Assembly: GCA_028274465.1 (NCBI GenBank)
Contig: CM051456.1
Location: 68,558,753-68,622,752 of the forward strand
Length of the DNA stretch: 64,000 nucleotides
Direction: 5' to 3'
From: Plantago ovata
Lineage: Eukaryota; Streptophyta; Magnoliopsida; Lamiales; Plantaginaceae
Positions 34,431 to 45,980 of this stretch are shown here, in pieces. Position numbers and translations under genes: made by a program. Position 1 is the first letter of the stretch. The number at the start of each line of letters is the position of its first letter. Below the pieces are notes generated by a model, which saw nothing but the letters and a program-made list of their open reading frames with translations, had not been told where the DNA came from and searched no databases.

Positions 34431-35973
34431 AACTCCCCAAACCAAACCTTTGCTTTTCCTCAAGCAACAAACTATCCTAAATGCAACAGAAAAGGAGTCT
34501 CATGCCAAGTAAACTGAACTAATCTATTGAATCTACCAAATGCTTATGAACAAAACCAAATGAGCATGACATGCAAATAGGTTGAAGTATGCCTCGATTG
34601 CGAATATACACATTCTCAAGTGCACTTGGTTAAACAAAGGAGTCTCTCGTAACATCTTCTACCTGGACCTGGTCAGTGACGACACAATGATGCATGTTAT
34701 CATACTACAATTGCCCCGTGCCTATGAAACCGAGGGCTTACTACTGTTCACCAAGTGAGAGTTTTCCTCAAGAGAGGGCGAACCAATATTGGTTCTCATC
34801 AAACGAAGGAGGGTTCCCTTAGAAAGATAACACTCCCCTATTCTACCCAGACTCTCAAGAATGAGCCTCTTTCAACCACTTCTTGAATAGCAAGACGAGG
34901 GTGGTCAAGAACAGGCCTTGGACAAAGGCGACACGAAACGAAAGATAGAATTTACAACTAGATACTTCACAAGGACAAAATATTTACATGACACTTGACA
35001 CTACGAGACTGCTTTTGGCTTGCAACGACCCTTCTTTTGCTTTTGGTTCTTATTCTTTATTTTCTTTCCTTTTTTTTTTTCTCTTTTTTTTTATATATTT
35101 CTTTTTCTTTTCTTCTTCTTTTCTTTTCTCTTCCTTTTTTTTTTAAATAGGGGCAAGCAGCAGTACTATGTGTCAAAAACACCTCCCCAAACCTATTCGA
35201 GAGAATAGGTTTGAGCACAAAGACGAAAAGGAAAAAGGAAAGACTCTTTTACAAAGACACCTCCCCAAACCTATTCGAAAGAATAGGTTGGGACACAAAA
35301 ACAAAAAGAAAAAGAAAAAGGAAACTTTACAACGACTCAAAGACGAAAGACAAGATCAACGAAACAACCCCCTCCCCAAACCTATTCGATAGAATAGGTT
35401 TGATACAAGGAATCGCACACCTCACACTACCTCCTTCCTAGGCATTTGGCAATCTCTAATCGAGGTGAAGAACTTGTCGCCTCTTACGTACATAATTACA
35501 CGGGTTACAACCATAGACTCTAACATGCATCATTTCATAAGGCCATTGTGAACCGCAGCAGAAGAAACACCACTCAAGGTGATGTCGAGACTACTAAGCT
35601 TAACTAGTGCACATGCGAATATGACAAACCAAGCGAGACAAGCCTCAAACTACTTGCAAAGTGATGCAACATATGATCAATGGTCATAAACACTTAGTCT
35701 ACTCAATAAAAAGTTCAAAAGACTTGGCAATAAACTCCACACACAACAACGTGCAACAACTAATCTAGAGATGATATGCATGCAAAAATTTGAAAAAACA
35801 CGACAAATCACATGAACTTGAGTAAAATCAGGCATGTACGAACCACATAAGCATATAGTACTGAAAATCCAATACCCCCTCCCAAAACCTAAACTTTTGC
35901 TCGTCCTCGAGCAAAGAAAAGTTGAATGAAAAGGAAAAATTGGATTGAAAGTACACTTCCCTGAGATAAAGGT
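34431..35973 (-). other. Non-coding tail of element G
   Basis: No gene. On the minus strand it carries three hairpin/G-tract modules (stems 35190-35211, 35268-35289, 35379-35400, each with CCTCCCC on its left), a pyrimidine patch (35025-35150; purine-rich on the element strand) and a second pre-tract-type hairpin (35896-35915) beside a G-rich tract (35874-35890). Confidence 0.78.
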
Positions 35974-36073
35974 NNNNNNNNNNNNNNNNNNNNNNNNNNN
36001 NNNNNNNNNNNNNNNNNNNNNNNNNNNNNNNNNNNNNNNNNNNNNNNNNNNNNNNNNNNNNNNNNNNNNNNNN
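35974..36073. other. Assembly gap of 100 N
   Basis: Exactly 100 undetermined bases, a conventional placeholder for a gap of unknown length. The flanks (tail of G on the left, body of a C/F-type LTR on the right) imply that the rest of element G and about 100 bp of the C LTR are missing here. Confidence 0.97.
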
Positions 36074-37409
36074 ATGGCGAAACATTGAAGTTTTGGTGTA
36101 ACAAGATCACCCGTGGTGTGTCAAGTAGTACCGGGACGTGTTTCAAGGCCAAAAGACCAAGTTTCGGAGCTCAAAGACGTGCCCCAGGCCAAGGAGAAAA
36201 TGAAAGGTTCGAGATATCTTGTATGAGGCGGAAACGGTAGTTCATTCGGAGTTCGGGTGAAGATTTTGGAGCCTTTGAAGTGAAATCTCGAAGTTCCATT
36301 TGCATAGTCTCAGTATTTTGGGCACCAGTCTTTCATACGACATTGGATTGGGATGCGATTGCAACCTACGTGTAGCTAACTCGATGTGCTATCCAACGGT
36401 GGGTCTTACGTGCCAATCCAAGTTCGGACGCGCCCGTAATATCTGTTCGAACTTATGGCAATCTTGCTGCTCGTGTGGGGCGGTCCGCCGGGGAGCTTCC
36501 GACAGCTATATATAACTTTGCAAAAGCTGCGAATTTCCATATCTTTCATCATGTTTTTCCAGACATAAACCTTAGAGCTTGTTCTGGGTATATTTTCTCT
36601 TAGAACCTTTGTATCTTAGCGAATTTGGAGCTAGAGGAGAGATTTGGACACAGTTTTATCTCTCCTTGCTAGATCTTTGTGAGTTTGAGCCATTCACCGG
36701 AGATTGACAACCATTGGTGATAACTTTTTATCTCACAATTCTGCTATTTATCTTTCAATTAAACATGTTTTCATTCATTATTGCTTCAATTATGATTGTT
36801 GATTGTGTTATTGATATGAGTAGCTAAGCATCTAGTTGGTGATAGTATGTGAATTCGTAGCTAGGGTTCATATTATGCATGATTGAGTTTCTGAGTCTTT
36901 TACTTGTTTAATTATCTTAATTCGATTCTTTGATCCGACTAAGCCATATATCTTCGTAGAAAAATGTTAGAAACACTAGGACAATTCAAGATCATCGATT
37001 CGATTATATATATAATTTGCAAGTACTGCTTGAACTAAGACTGACAACCTTAGCCAAGTATTAGTATAGATAGGAAGCTTTCAAAATACACGTCTACAAA
37101 TCTGTCTTTGGTGTTTGTAAATCGAATTAATATTAAGGCAGTACGAGTTGCACTTTCATGCATAATTAGAACTTGATGCTTAGAACGAGCATACTATCAC
37201 CAGCTTTCTCCATATACTGTTAAGTCGAGTTAATATAAATTTGTTTTCTGAAATTATATATAATTATTTAGTTAAAGCTAGTTTAGTCCCTAGAGATCGA
37301 CACTCGAGGTCATCTTACCTCTGCACTACGTGTTTTATGTAGTTGTGAGTTGCCCTTCGGCTTAAACCAAATTTATTTGATTGTTCGAGTCTTACAATCT
37401 CGTTCATCA
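36074..37409 (+). repeat. Main part of the 3' LTR of element C
   Basis: Matches 55553-56912 of the element F LTR with several percent divergence and ends in TTCATCA. A TATATATAA box at about 36507-36515 follows a GC-rich patch (GGGGCGGTCCGCC). It is followed directly by copia coding sequence of element E, with no primer site, which supports reading it as a 3' LTR. Confidence 0.8.
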
Positions 37410-39366
37410 AATGGTTCAAGATCTTTGTGCTGGATCTGACAAAACCAAGGAAAACAAACTCGAAGTGCTAAAGTTGAAGTTCAAAAACTTCAAACAAGGT
37501 ACAAATGAGTCACTGGAAGACTTGGATTTCAGATTCACAACTCTAGTGAGTCAAATGGCTGCCTTAGGAGTTGAAAACTTCTATTCAGGTTCTGAAAAGG
37601 TGAAAACCATTATTAGAAGTCTTAACCAAGAATGGATCCATACTCAGAACTTCTACTACAATCAAGGAATGTCAAATATCACTCCAACTGAGTTGTTCTC
37701 TCATCTTGCTACTGTCAACTACGAGACAAAACAAAGAAAAAATGTGTTTGCTAAAAAATCGAAAAACATTGTTCTTGCCGCTAAGCCATCATCTTCTGAA
37801 AAGAAGAATGATAAAGAGCCTGCTGATGAAAATGCTCTTGTTGTTAGAAACATGAACAAATTCATCTGTAAGGAACTTGAAAGGCGAAAAGCAAAAGAGA
37901 AGCTGAAAAAGCATCTTGGTAACAACAACCATAAATACAAGAATGAAGCTAGCTCGCTGAACATGCAAGCTCAGCAAGGAAACTCCTCTGAAGAACCAGC
38001 AGTTGGCAATGATCTTTGCTTTTATTGCAAAAAGCCTGGACACTTCAAAGCAAATTGTCCTTTGCTGAAAGGCAAATCTGCTGAAAAGAAGAAAAATTTC
38101 AAAAGGGCTTTGATTGCTGAAGAAAAGAAGAAGCTTCAAGAAAAAATCGATGCTTTTTGCATTGAAACAAGCTCTGAAGACAGTGAGGTAGAAGCTCAGA
38201 CACTGAAGAAGAAGAAGCCACTCTTGATGTAGAGATTGGCAAGGAAGTTTCTGGAATAGCTATGGAAGCTTATTCAGATGAGTCAAACTACGAATTCTGC
38301 CTCATGGCCGGTCAGGTAAATTATCCTACCTCTGACTCTGATTCAGAAAGTGAAGATGACATTGACCTTGATAGAATTCAAGGAGAAATCGAAAGATTTG
38401 AGAAAACTATGAGCAAACAGCAAGAGAAACTACAGAATGCTGACTTCTGACTAAGCAAACTAATGAAAAGTATGTCTTGCTGAGCGTTGAGTCAGAAAAG
38501 AAGGATGCTGAAATATTGAATCTCAAGAATTTAATTGTTGAAGCTACAGAGAAGATTGCTCAAATGGCAATAGAATTGGAAGAGTATCAGTCCTCAAATC
38601 TAAAGTTACTTGTTGAAGTACAAGAAATGAAAAAGATGAAAGTCAATTTCAAATCTTATGTTGATGCTAGTAACACGCTGACTGAATTAAACTCTTATCT
38701 GAGAGATCCATCTCAAAAAGAAGGTTTAGGTGTAACGTATGAATGTGATGATGTAATAATCTTGAGTAAAGACAAATCACCAATCACCTTTGTTCGTTCA
38801 ACTGATAGTGGTCAACCAGAACTCTATCAGATTGGTCAATCTAAGGTTCCTGAAATAAGCAATCAAGTACCTACGACCTTAAAGCCCGCTGTTGCCACTC
38901 AAAGTAACAAGACTTTAAAAGGAAAACAGGTTGCTGAAAAGAAAACTGTTCAGAAAAAGGATGCTGCAAAGCATTCCGCCAAAAAAGTTGCTGAAAATCA
39001 ATTTGTTAAGACTAAAGGCAAGATTACTAAAAGTAATCAGAAGACCTTTGTTGACAAACCTGAATCGAGTAAGGTTGCTGAGACAAAAGCTCAGCATTCT
39101 CCGAAAAGTGGACTTGGATTCAAAACCAAGCCAAGTCAACTCTTTCATGAGTATAAGCAAAGTCAGCAAAGATACTTCAAAGAGATGAACAAAACCAAGC
39201 CTAAGAGTTCTGACAAAACTCAAATTGCTAGAACTAGAAGGAACTTTTCTAGAAAAGAACTTACTGAAAAGTATGTTCAGCAAAAGGGTCAACCAAGCAA
39301 GACACCACATCAGAAAGTGGACTTGATTAGCAATGGTCAAAAGTCTTTCGGTTCTAAGCCCCTCTA
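37410..39366 (+). pseudogene. gag region of element E (5'-truncated, broken)
   Basis: Begins inside the copia gag domain (KENKLEVLKLKFKNFKQG, DLDFRFTTLVSQMAALG), then a lysine-rich linker, a CCHC knuckle (CFYCKKPGHFKANC, about 38019-38060), acidic serine-rich segments, and a long lysine/glutamine-rich stretch with coiled-coil character (about 38480-39360). The unusually long post-knuckle region is common in SIRE-type gags. Several breaks. Confidence 0.78.
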
Positions 39367-39478
39367 GTTCCTCAGCAAGTAGAAAACAAGTCAAAGTTGA
39401 AAAACTCAACACTTGGGTTTCCACTGGACGTTTTCTTGAGCATGTTAATGGACATCCAATATTGGATAATTAACTTGT

Positions 39479-42400
39479 TTGCTCTTGATTGTGCAGACTT
39501 CAGCCACGGAGACAAACAATGCAATTTGGCACTTTGACAGTGGTTGTGGGAAGCACATGACGGGCAACAAGAAAAACCTTATAAACTATAGACGGTGGTC
39601 TAAAGGTCCAACAATAAGGTTTGCTGGTGGAGGCTTTGGTTCTACTAAAGGTTATGGTGACGTGAAGTTAGGATGCATTACCATTTCGGGAGTTCTTTAT
39701 GTCAAAAATCCTAAGTTTAACCTTTTCAGCATGAGTCAATTCGCTGACAAAGGTTACTTCATCAAAATCAAAAGTGATGAATGTAAACTTATTGACTTTG
39801 AGACAATGATTGTTATTATGGTTCCTAGAAGATCAGGAGGTCTCTATACCGTAGATTGGTATTCAGCAATCATTGAAAATTCCTTGTCTCAGATCATGAT
39901 TGCCTTACTGAAAAAGCATTGTTATGGCATAAACGAACAAGTCACCTAAACTTCAAGACGCTGAATAAGCTGTCTAAAAAGGCACTTGTAGTTGGATTAC
40001 CTAAGGTTACATTTAAGAAGGATGGTGTTTGCAATGCATGTCAGCAAGGAAAGCAAACCAAAACTTCTTTCAAGAACAAGGCAGTACCGTCAACTACAAA
40101 ACCTTTACAACTCTTGCACATGGACTTGTTTGAATCCCCTTCAACAAGCTATGCTGGAAAGAAGTATGGTCTGGTGGTGGTAGATGACTATTCAAGATTC
40201 ACTTGGGTAGTATTTATCAAACACAAGTCTGAAACAAGGATTGAAATACCTAACTTGCTGAACAAGCTCGAAGTCATGAAAAATGACAAGGTAAAAGTCA
40301 TAAGAACAGACCATGGTACTGAGTTTGTAAACCAGTACATAACTGAGTATTGCACTTCAAAAGGCATACAACATCAGTTATCCTCAGTAAGGACACCTCA
40401 ACAAAATGGTGTTACTGAAAGGAAGAATCGTACCCTTAAGGAAGCAGCTAGAACGATGCTTGCTGACACTGAAATAAGTGAAGCTTATACGGTTGAAGCG
40501 ATTAATACCGCCTGCTATACTCAAAATAGATGGTGGATAACTAAGGAATACAACAAAACTCCCTATGAGTTATTTGTTGGAAGACCTCCTAACATCACCC
40601 ATCTAAGAGTATTTGGTTGCATTTTGTTCTTAACAATGGTAGAGAATACTTAAGAACATTTCAACCAAAGGCAGACGAAGCGATATTTCTTGGCTACTCC
40701 TTGCATAGTAAAGCTTATAGAGTTTACAACAAAAAGGCACAAAAGATCGAAGAATCAGTGCATGTTGTATTCTATGAAAAATCACAAGGAGTCCCTGCTG
40801 AAGAAGAAATATCAGAATGTATGAAGAAATTACTCATACACGAGCAAAAAACTGAATCTGATGCTAGAAATATCAAATCAATTGAACTAAATGATGATTC
40901 TGACAATGACAATCCTCCCCCAAGTCATGACAAGATAAATATAGTTCATGGTAAAGAATTTCCGGCTAAAGACGCAGTTGCTCCAGATGTTGCTGAAACT
41001 ACGCAACTTCCTGTGTCTACTGACGAGTTACCTAAAACTAGCAATGTTGAACAAGCTGTTGCTGATGAACCAATTTCAGCAGAGACACAACAAGATACCA
41101 GTAGTACTGAACAAGTACATGCTGAAGGGTCATGGGCTGAAACGCAAACTTATCCAGATCCAAAGAGCAGAAAACCTGTTAATAAGTGGATTAAAGATCA
41201 TCCCTCTACGGATATGATTGGTGATATTGACAAACGCCAAGTGACTAGATCCAAAGTATCTACTAATCAAGAACTTGCTGAAGAAGCAAACATCATTGAA
41301 GTAGAAGCTTTGTTCTCTTGCTTTGTTTCAGAAATTGAACCCAAGACCATAGAAGAAGCTTTAAAGCATTATGAATGGATCAAGGCAATGCAAGAAGAAC
41401 TGGATCAATTTGAAAGGAACAAAGTCTGGAAACTTGTACCCCTTGCTGAAGGAAAGAAAGCAATTGGTACAAAGTGGGTGTTCAGAAACAAGTTGAGTGA
41501 GTCTGGAGAAGTAGCAAGGCACAAAGCACGTTTAGTTGCTCAAGGTTACTGCCAGACTGAAGGATTGGACTATGATGAGTCTTATGCACCAGTTGTTAAG
41601 ATTGGATGCAATTAGACTTTTCTTAGCCTTTGCTGCTCACAATGACTTCATTGTTTATCAAATGTATGTTAAAAGTGCATTCCTAAATGGTGAACTTGCT
41701 GAAGAAGTCTACCTAGAACAACCCCATGGCTTTGAACTTCCCTCAGAAACCAAGATGGTGTACAAGCTTCAGAAAGCTGTATATTGTCTAAAGCAAGCAC
41801 CAAGAGCTTGGTATGATACTTTAGCTAAGTTCTTGCTGGATAATGGTTTCAAGAAAGGTGAAGTTGACAAAACCTTATTTACCATGCACCATGATGGTAA
41901 AATACTCTTAGTCCAGATTTATGTGGATGACATAACATTTGGATCTAAGGACAAACAACTTTGTGATGATTTTGCCAAACTCATGACAAACAAGTTTGAA
42001 ATGAGTATGATGGGCAAATTGAATTATTTCCTAGGATTGCAAGTCAAGCAACTCAAAGATGGAATATTCATAAATCAAACAAAGTATGCAAAGGAAATGC
42101 TCATAAAGTTTAGGATCAAAGAGGAAGAAAAACCTGAAAAGATCCCTGTGAGTGTTGGTACCAAATTGGGCTATACTAAACAAGATAAAAGTGTTGATGA
42201 ACACAAGTATAGGAAGCTCATTGGTTCCTTGTTGTATCTAACAGCAAGTAGGCCTGACATTTAGTATGTTGTTTGTGTGTGTGCAAGATTCCAATCTGAT
42301 CCAAGAGAATCACACTACAAAAATTCACTTAAGATACTGAAATATGTCAAAGGTACAGTCAATGTTGGAATATGGTATCCAAAAGATTTCGGATTGGAAT

Positions 42401-42870
42401 TGGTTGGTTATTCTGATGCTGATCATGGAGGATCAACTCTTGATAGAAAAAGTACTTCTGGAACTTGTCAGTTTCTAGGTAGAAGATTAATATCATGGTT
42501 CAGCAAGAAGCAAACCTGTGTTGCTAATTCATCCACTGAATCTGAATACATTACGGCTGGTTGTTGCACAGCTCAAATCCTATGGATTCAGCAACAATTA
42601 AGAGATTATGGTATTTCTGCAAAGAAAACACCAATCTTTTGTGATAATACAAGTGCTATTGCTATCACGCAAAATCCTAAGTTCCACTCAAGGACGAAGC
42701 ACATTGATATTAGATATCATTTCATTAGAGATCATGTGGAAAAAGGAGACATTGAGGTTGTAAAAGTAGGTACAGATGATCAACTTGCTGACATCTTTAC
42801 CAAACCCCTACCAGATAATAGTTTCGCAATGCTAAGGTACAACCTTGGATTGATTGAACTACCTCAATAA
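39479..42870 (+). pseudogene. pol region of element E (broken)
   Basis: In order: aspartic protease (WHFDSGCGKHMTG); integrase with its zinc-binding front (LLWHKR..., CNACQQGKQTKTSF) and DDE core (LHMDLFESP, VIRTDHGTEFVNQY, TPQQNGVTERKNRT); reverse transcriptase (KWVFRNKLSESGEVARHKAR, VKSAFLNGELAEEVYLEQP, QIYVDDITFGS); RNase H (YSDADHGGSTLDRKSTSG, ANSSTESEYITAGC, HIDIRYHFIRDHVEKG). Integrase ahead of reverse transcriptase is diagnostic of Ty1/copia. Several breaks, but every domain is recognisable. Confidence 0.88.
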
Positions 42871-43857
42871 AAAGGGATAAATTTGATGGATTGCTGAAAC
42901 ATGTATTCAACAAGCAATGGTTGCTTAAAGGCTATGTGTTCCTTACAAAGTTCCTTCCACTGATACCTCTAAAAAGAAATAACAGTACACTATATGTTTG
43001 CTGAAACAGGCATTCAACAAAGTAATTCCTTCAAACCGGGTATTTGTTAGGAAACTTGATCATTTGCTGAGACGGGAACTCAGTAAGAAAACTTCAAATA
43101 TTGCTGAAACTGGCATTCAGACAATCAAGGATACTGAATCAAATATTCAAGTATCAAAAGAAAAATCTGAGACGGGAACTCAGCAAAGAGCAAAAATACT
43201 TCTCAGATTTTACCTAAGGATATCTCAATATAAAAAGAATTTGCTGAGACGGGAACTCAGAAATATCTTTTACCCTAAAGAAAAATGAGATATTTGATTA
43301 AGGGGGAATTTTGAGCAAATACAAGGCTTGTTACTTGAAAAGGTAATTGCTAAAGTCAGATTGAATAAAATCGCTGAAAAGATTCGTCTTTACTTCAGCA
43401 AGCAATTAGCGTTGGAGTAAAAGAGATTAAATCCCGTGAATCAAGGTAAAATCAATTTGTGATGTTGATCATGGCACTGATAAACTCACTGTAAATCAGG
43501 ACATGAAATACAATCGTGGCCATTGATTTTAAAGCAGTTGATGATCCAATGGTTAATATTACAAAGAGAAAGTATGCTCTGACGATTTTGTGTTAGTGGT
43601 CCACTATGCATTTAATGCAAAGGCTCCACTAACTCAATGAATCTCTGTTTTACCCTTGCTGAGAACTCAAAACCATTGAGCTTCTCACATAACATAGATA
43701 CTATATAAATGAAGAGTTAGAGAAAGACAAAATTCTTTAACTCACATTTCCTTTCTCTGCAAAAATTTCTAGCCTGTGCTCTGAATTACTGTACCTCCAG
43801 TCAAAAAGAAAAGTCTTTTTTTCATACACTCTCAACCCTAAAACTACTATATAAGAC
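42871..43857 (+). other. Spacer of element E with six palindromic repeats and a polypurine-like tract
   Basis: Six copies of a motif near TTGCTGAGACGGGAACTCAG lie at 42891, 42998, 43064, 43101, 43166 and 43241. Then AAGGGGGAATTT (about 43299-43311) followed by TGAG resembles a polypurine tract/LTR start. A TATATAAAT (43702) and pyrimidine-rich leader precede the ATG at 43858. Either a spacer with its own promoter for the extra ORF, or the start of a decayed LTR; I cannot decide. Confidence 0.6.
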
Positions 43858-43987
43858 ATGGCTCCCAAGAGACAATCATCTAAGACCTAAAAATCCTCAA
43901 AGGCAGACAGTGCTGGAAAAAGCACTGCTCCTACTCCGGTGAAAAACACGTTGAAAATCGTGTTGGCTAACAACCGTATCACTGAAA

Positions 43988-45967
43988 TTAAAGTATATAT
44001 GTCCTAGAGACAACCTACGATAGGGACGATATGTACTTGATCACATTCAATTATTGTTATTTATTTATGTTCATTTATCTATAAATTATTAAATACAATT
44101 GGCATTACATTTTATGAATACATTATTTGGTTGTTTGAATTATTCGATAAAATGTTCCCAAGGACTTAAGGTAATCACCAAGTTAGTGGGAGCTTGTGTG
44201 TCAATAATTAAGTCCTAAAATAAGCCACTAGCTGAAGGTCATTGAGATACGAGATATCAATGATGCGATTGAAGCTAGCATATGTTGCATTAGATCCTTC
44301 AAGGATGTAGTAGGTCTCACTTCTACGAATGAACTTGGTTATTCATGATGAACATATGGACACTTTGGAGAGTGTTGGCATACCCAACCGAGAAACCATT
44401 TGGTAAAGCTATTTAAGTGTCTATGGTAGTATCGGTGTGTAGGGTGATGTTAGTAGTCCTTAGACTTGAGGCCAATACTACATCATATGTGGAATAATGT
44501 ACTTTGACCATGCGCAACGCTTGCACTCTTAAAGTAGGGTAGATACGGAATGCGTTGGGTACATTAGGAAACATATGGTGTGAGTGATTGGGCCAAGATA
44601 GGATTCATTCCTCCGTAATAGATACAAGGAGAGAATACTCGCTTCTCATATTTAGTGCGATCACAAAACCGGTGGCCACCGTATGTGAATATGTCAAAAT
44701 GGTGTTTGGACATAATTCATAGATCGACTAATAAAATTGAGAGACAATGAATGAAGTTATTAGAATAGACACATAACCATATTCTAGACTCATTCGAGTA
44801 TTCGTGAATGAAGGGACCGTATCATCAAAGTACCTTACGCTACAGGTGGTTTGTTTTCCTCACAAACGTTCCTTGCATATTAATATTGTCTGATAAATTG
44901 TCTATGAATTTAGTATGACCTTAATTAGATTGTTGCTTAATATGCAAGGCCCTATGGGACACACTTCAAGGTGGTGTTTCTACAAACGAGCTATGTATAT
45001 AGGATTAAATATTAATTAGATTAATGTTGAATTACTATATATAAATATAATGGAATTATTATTAATTAGATTAATATTAATTCATTATATATATGGAATA
45101 TATTTTAGAAATATAATTAATTGAATTAAATTGGATTTAATTAATTAATTGAAGACTTGTGCATTTGAACGGAATTTAGAATTAATGGCCTAATGCAGAA
45201 AGAAAATGAATTGAAAAAAAAAAAAAAGGATTGGGCTGGGCCAAATCGGCCCAGCATATGTGGGGCTGGGCCAAGCGGCCCAGCATCATGTTGACAGCTA
45301 GCTATGCTGTCAACGTGAATGACCTTCTTTCCCTTCTTTTTTTTTAATTTTAATTTATTTTCCTTTTTCTTTTATTCTTTCAATCTTTGATTTAATTTAT
45401 CTTTTGATTGAGATAATTAAAAAGGCTTATCTGTTTGTTAGTCAGCTCATAACCTTTGAAGTCTTTTAGTCAGTAAGATTTACTTGGTAAAATCTTACGT
45501 GATTTTCTGAACTAACAAACTGACTAAATCAGAAAGAAAGAAAGTCAGTCTTCTATTCCATTCTAACAACACGTAAAATATTCTTCTCTGATAGTCAGAA
45601 AGAATAATTTTTCTCAGTAGCTCAAAAACACAGAAGAACCTCCTAGCGTTCTTGTGGAAACATTGCCCGTGGATACCAAGGTCGAAGGAATTAATCAACC
45701 TGTTGATGAGCCATCTTGGAGATTTTGTTGACGAAGATTTCATGTCTGACGAAGAAGAAATCAACCAGCCGGACGAGGAGATTGCAAGGCTTTGTCTGGA
45801 GATTGAGGAACAGCTACCCGGTCAATTTGCTTATCTACTGGAGGACACGTAAGTGATTTCTTCCAGTTTAATAAACAATATAGTCATATCAGTTTTATCG
45901 AGATTAAATTTTTTTTTAAACTTCCGTTGCTTAGCCTTAAACGTAAATTTTCTCACTTTTACTAACA
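43988..45967 (+). repeat. 5' LTR of element D
   Basis: 1980 bp ending ...TTTTACTAACA. It contains two hairpins GCTGGGCC-(4-5 nt)-GGCCCAGC (45235-45255 and 45265-45284) and CCGTGGATACCAAGGT (45667-45682), shared with the H-family LTR. An acidic open frame (DFVDEDFMSDEEEI and onward) runs to a donor-like GTAAGT at 45849. Confidence 0.94.
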
Positions 45968-45968
45968 G

Positions 45969-45980
45969 TGGTATCAGAGC
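45969..45980 (+). other. Primer-binding site of element D
   Basis: TGGTATCAGAGC one base after the LTR end, complementary to initiator tRNA-Met. Confidence 0.93.

Larger units (their letters stand above)
32692..35973 (-). mobile_element. Element G: Athila-related element on the minus strand, 3' part only
   Basis: Reads right to left. The 3' LTR is 32692-34430 (TGATGAACG...CATCATCA on the minus strand), preceded by a polypurine tract (GGTTTGGGGAGTT at 34431-34443, minus) and a non-coding tail to the assembly gap. The LTR sequence is far from that of A/B and C/F, but the hairpin modules and tract are the same type. The 5' part, including any gag, lies in or beyond the gap. CTAGG (32687-32691) would be the left target copy. 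Confidence 0.78.
27829..37409 (+). mobile_element. Element C: Athila-related element, 5'-truncated, with nested solo LTR and element G
   Basis: Begins abruptly inside a gag-like frame at the junction with Tekay-2 and runs through a long non-coding tail to a polypurine tract and a 3' LTR (32630-32691 plus 36074-37409). The LTR is of the same type as that of element F (opens TGATGACAGTG, ends TTCATCA). The solo Copia LTR (30230-32328) sits in its tail. Element G and an assembly gap interrupt its 3' LTR. The base after its 3' LTR is element E, so C was inserted in E's gag region. It is broken and incomplete. Confidence 0.8.

Noticed and set aside
36300-36515. Small ORFs inside LTRs and leaders (for example 36300-36515, 46468-46683, 56834-57070)
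   Set aside because: Short, not conserved between sister copies that I could compare, and located in non-coding parts of the elements.
42891-43260. A CRISPR array
   Set aside because: Repeats are palindromic, but spacing is irregular, repeats vary and there is no cas context. It is plant retroelement DNA.
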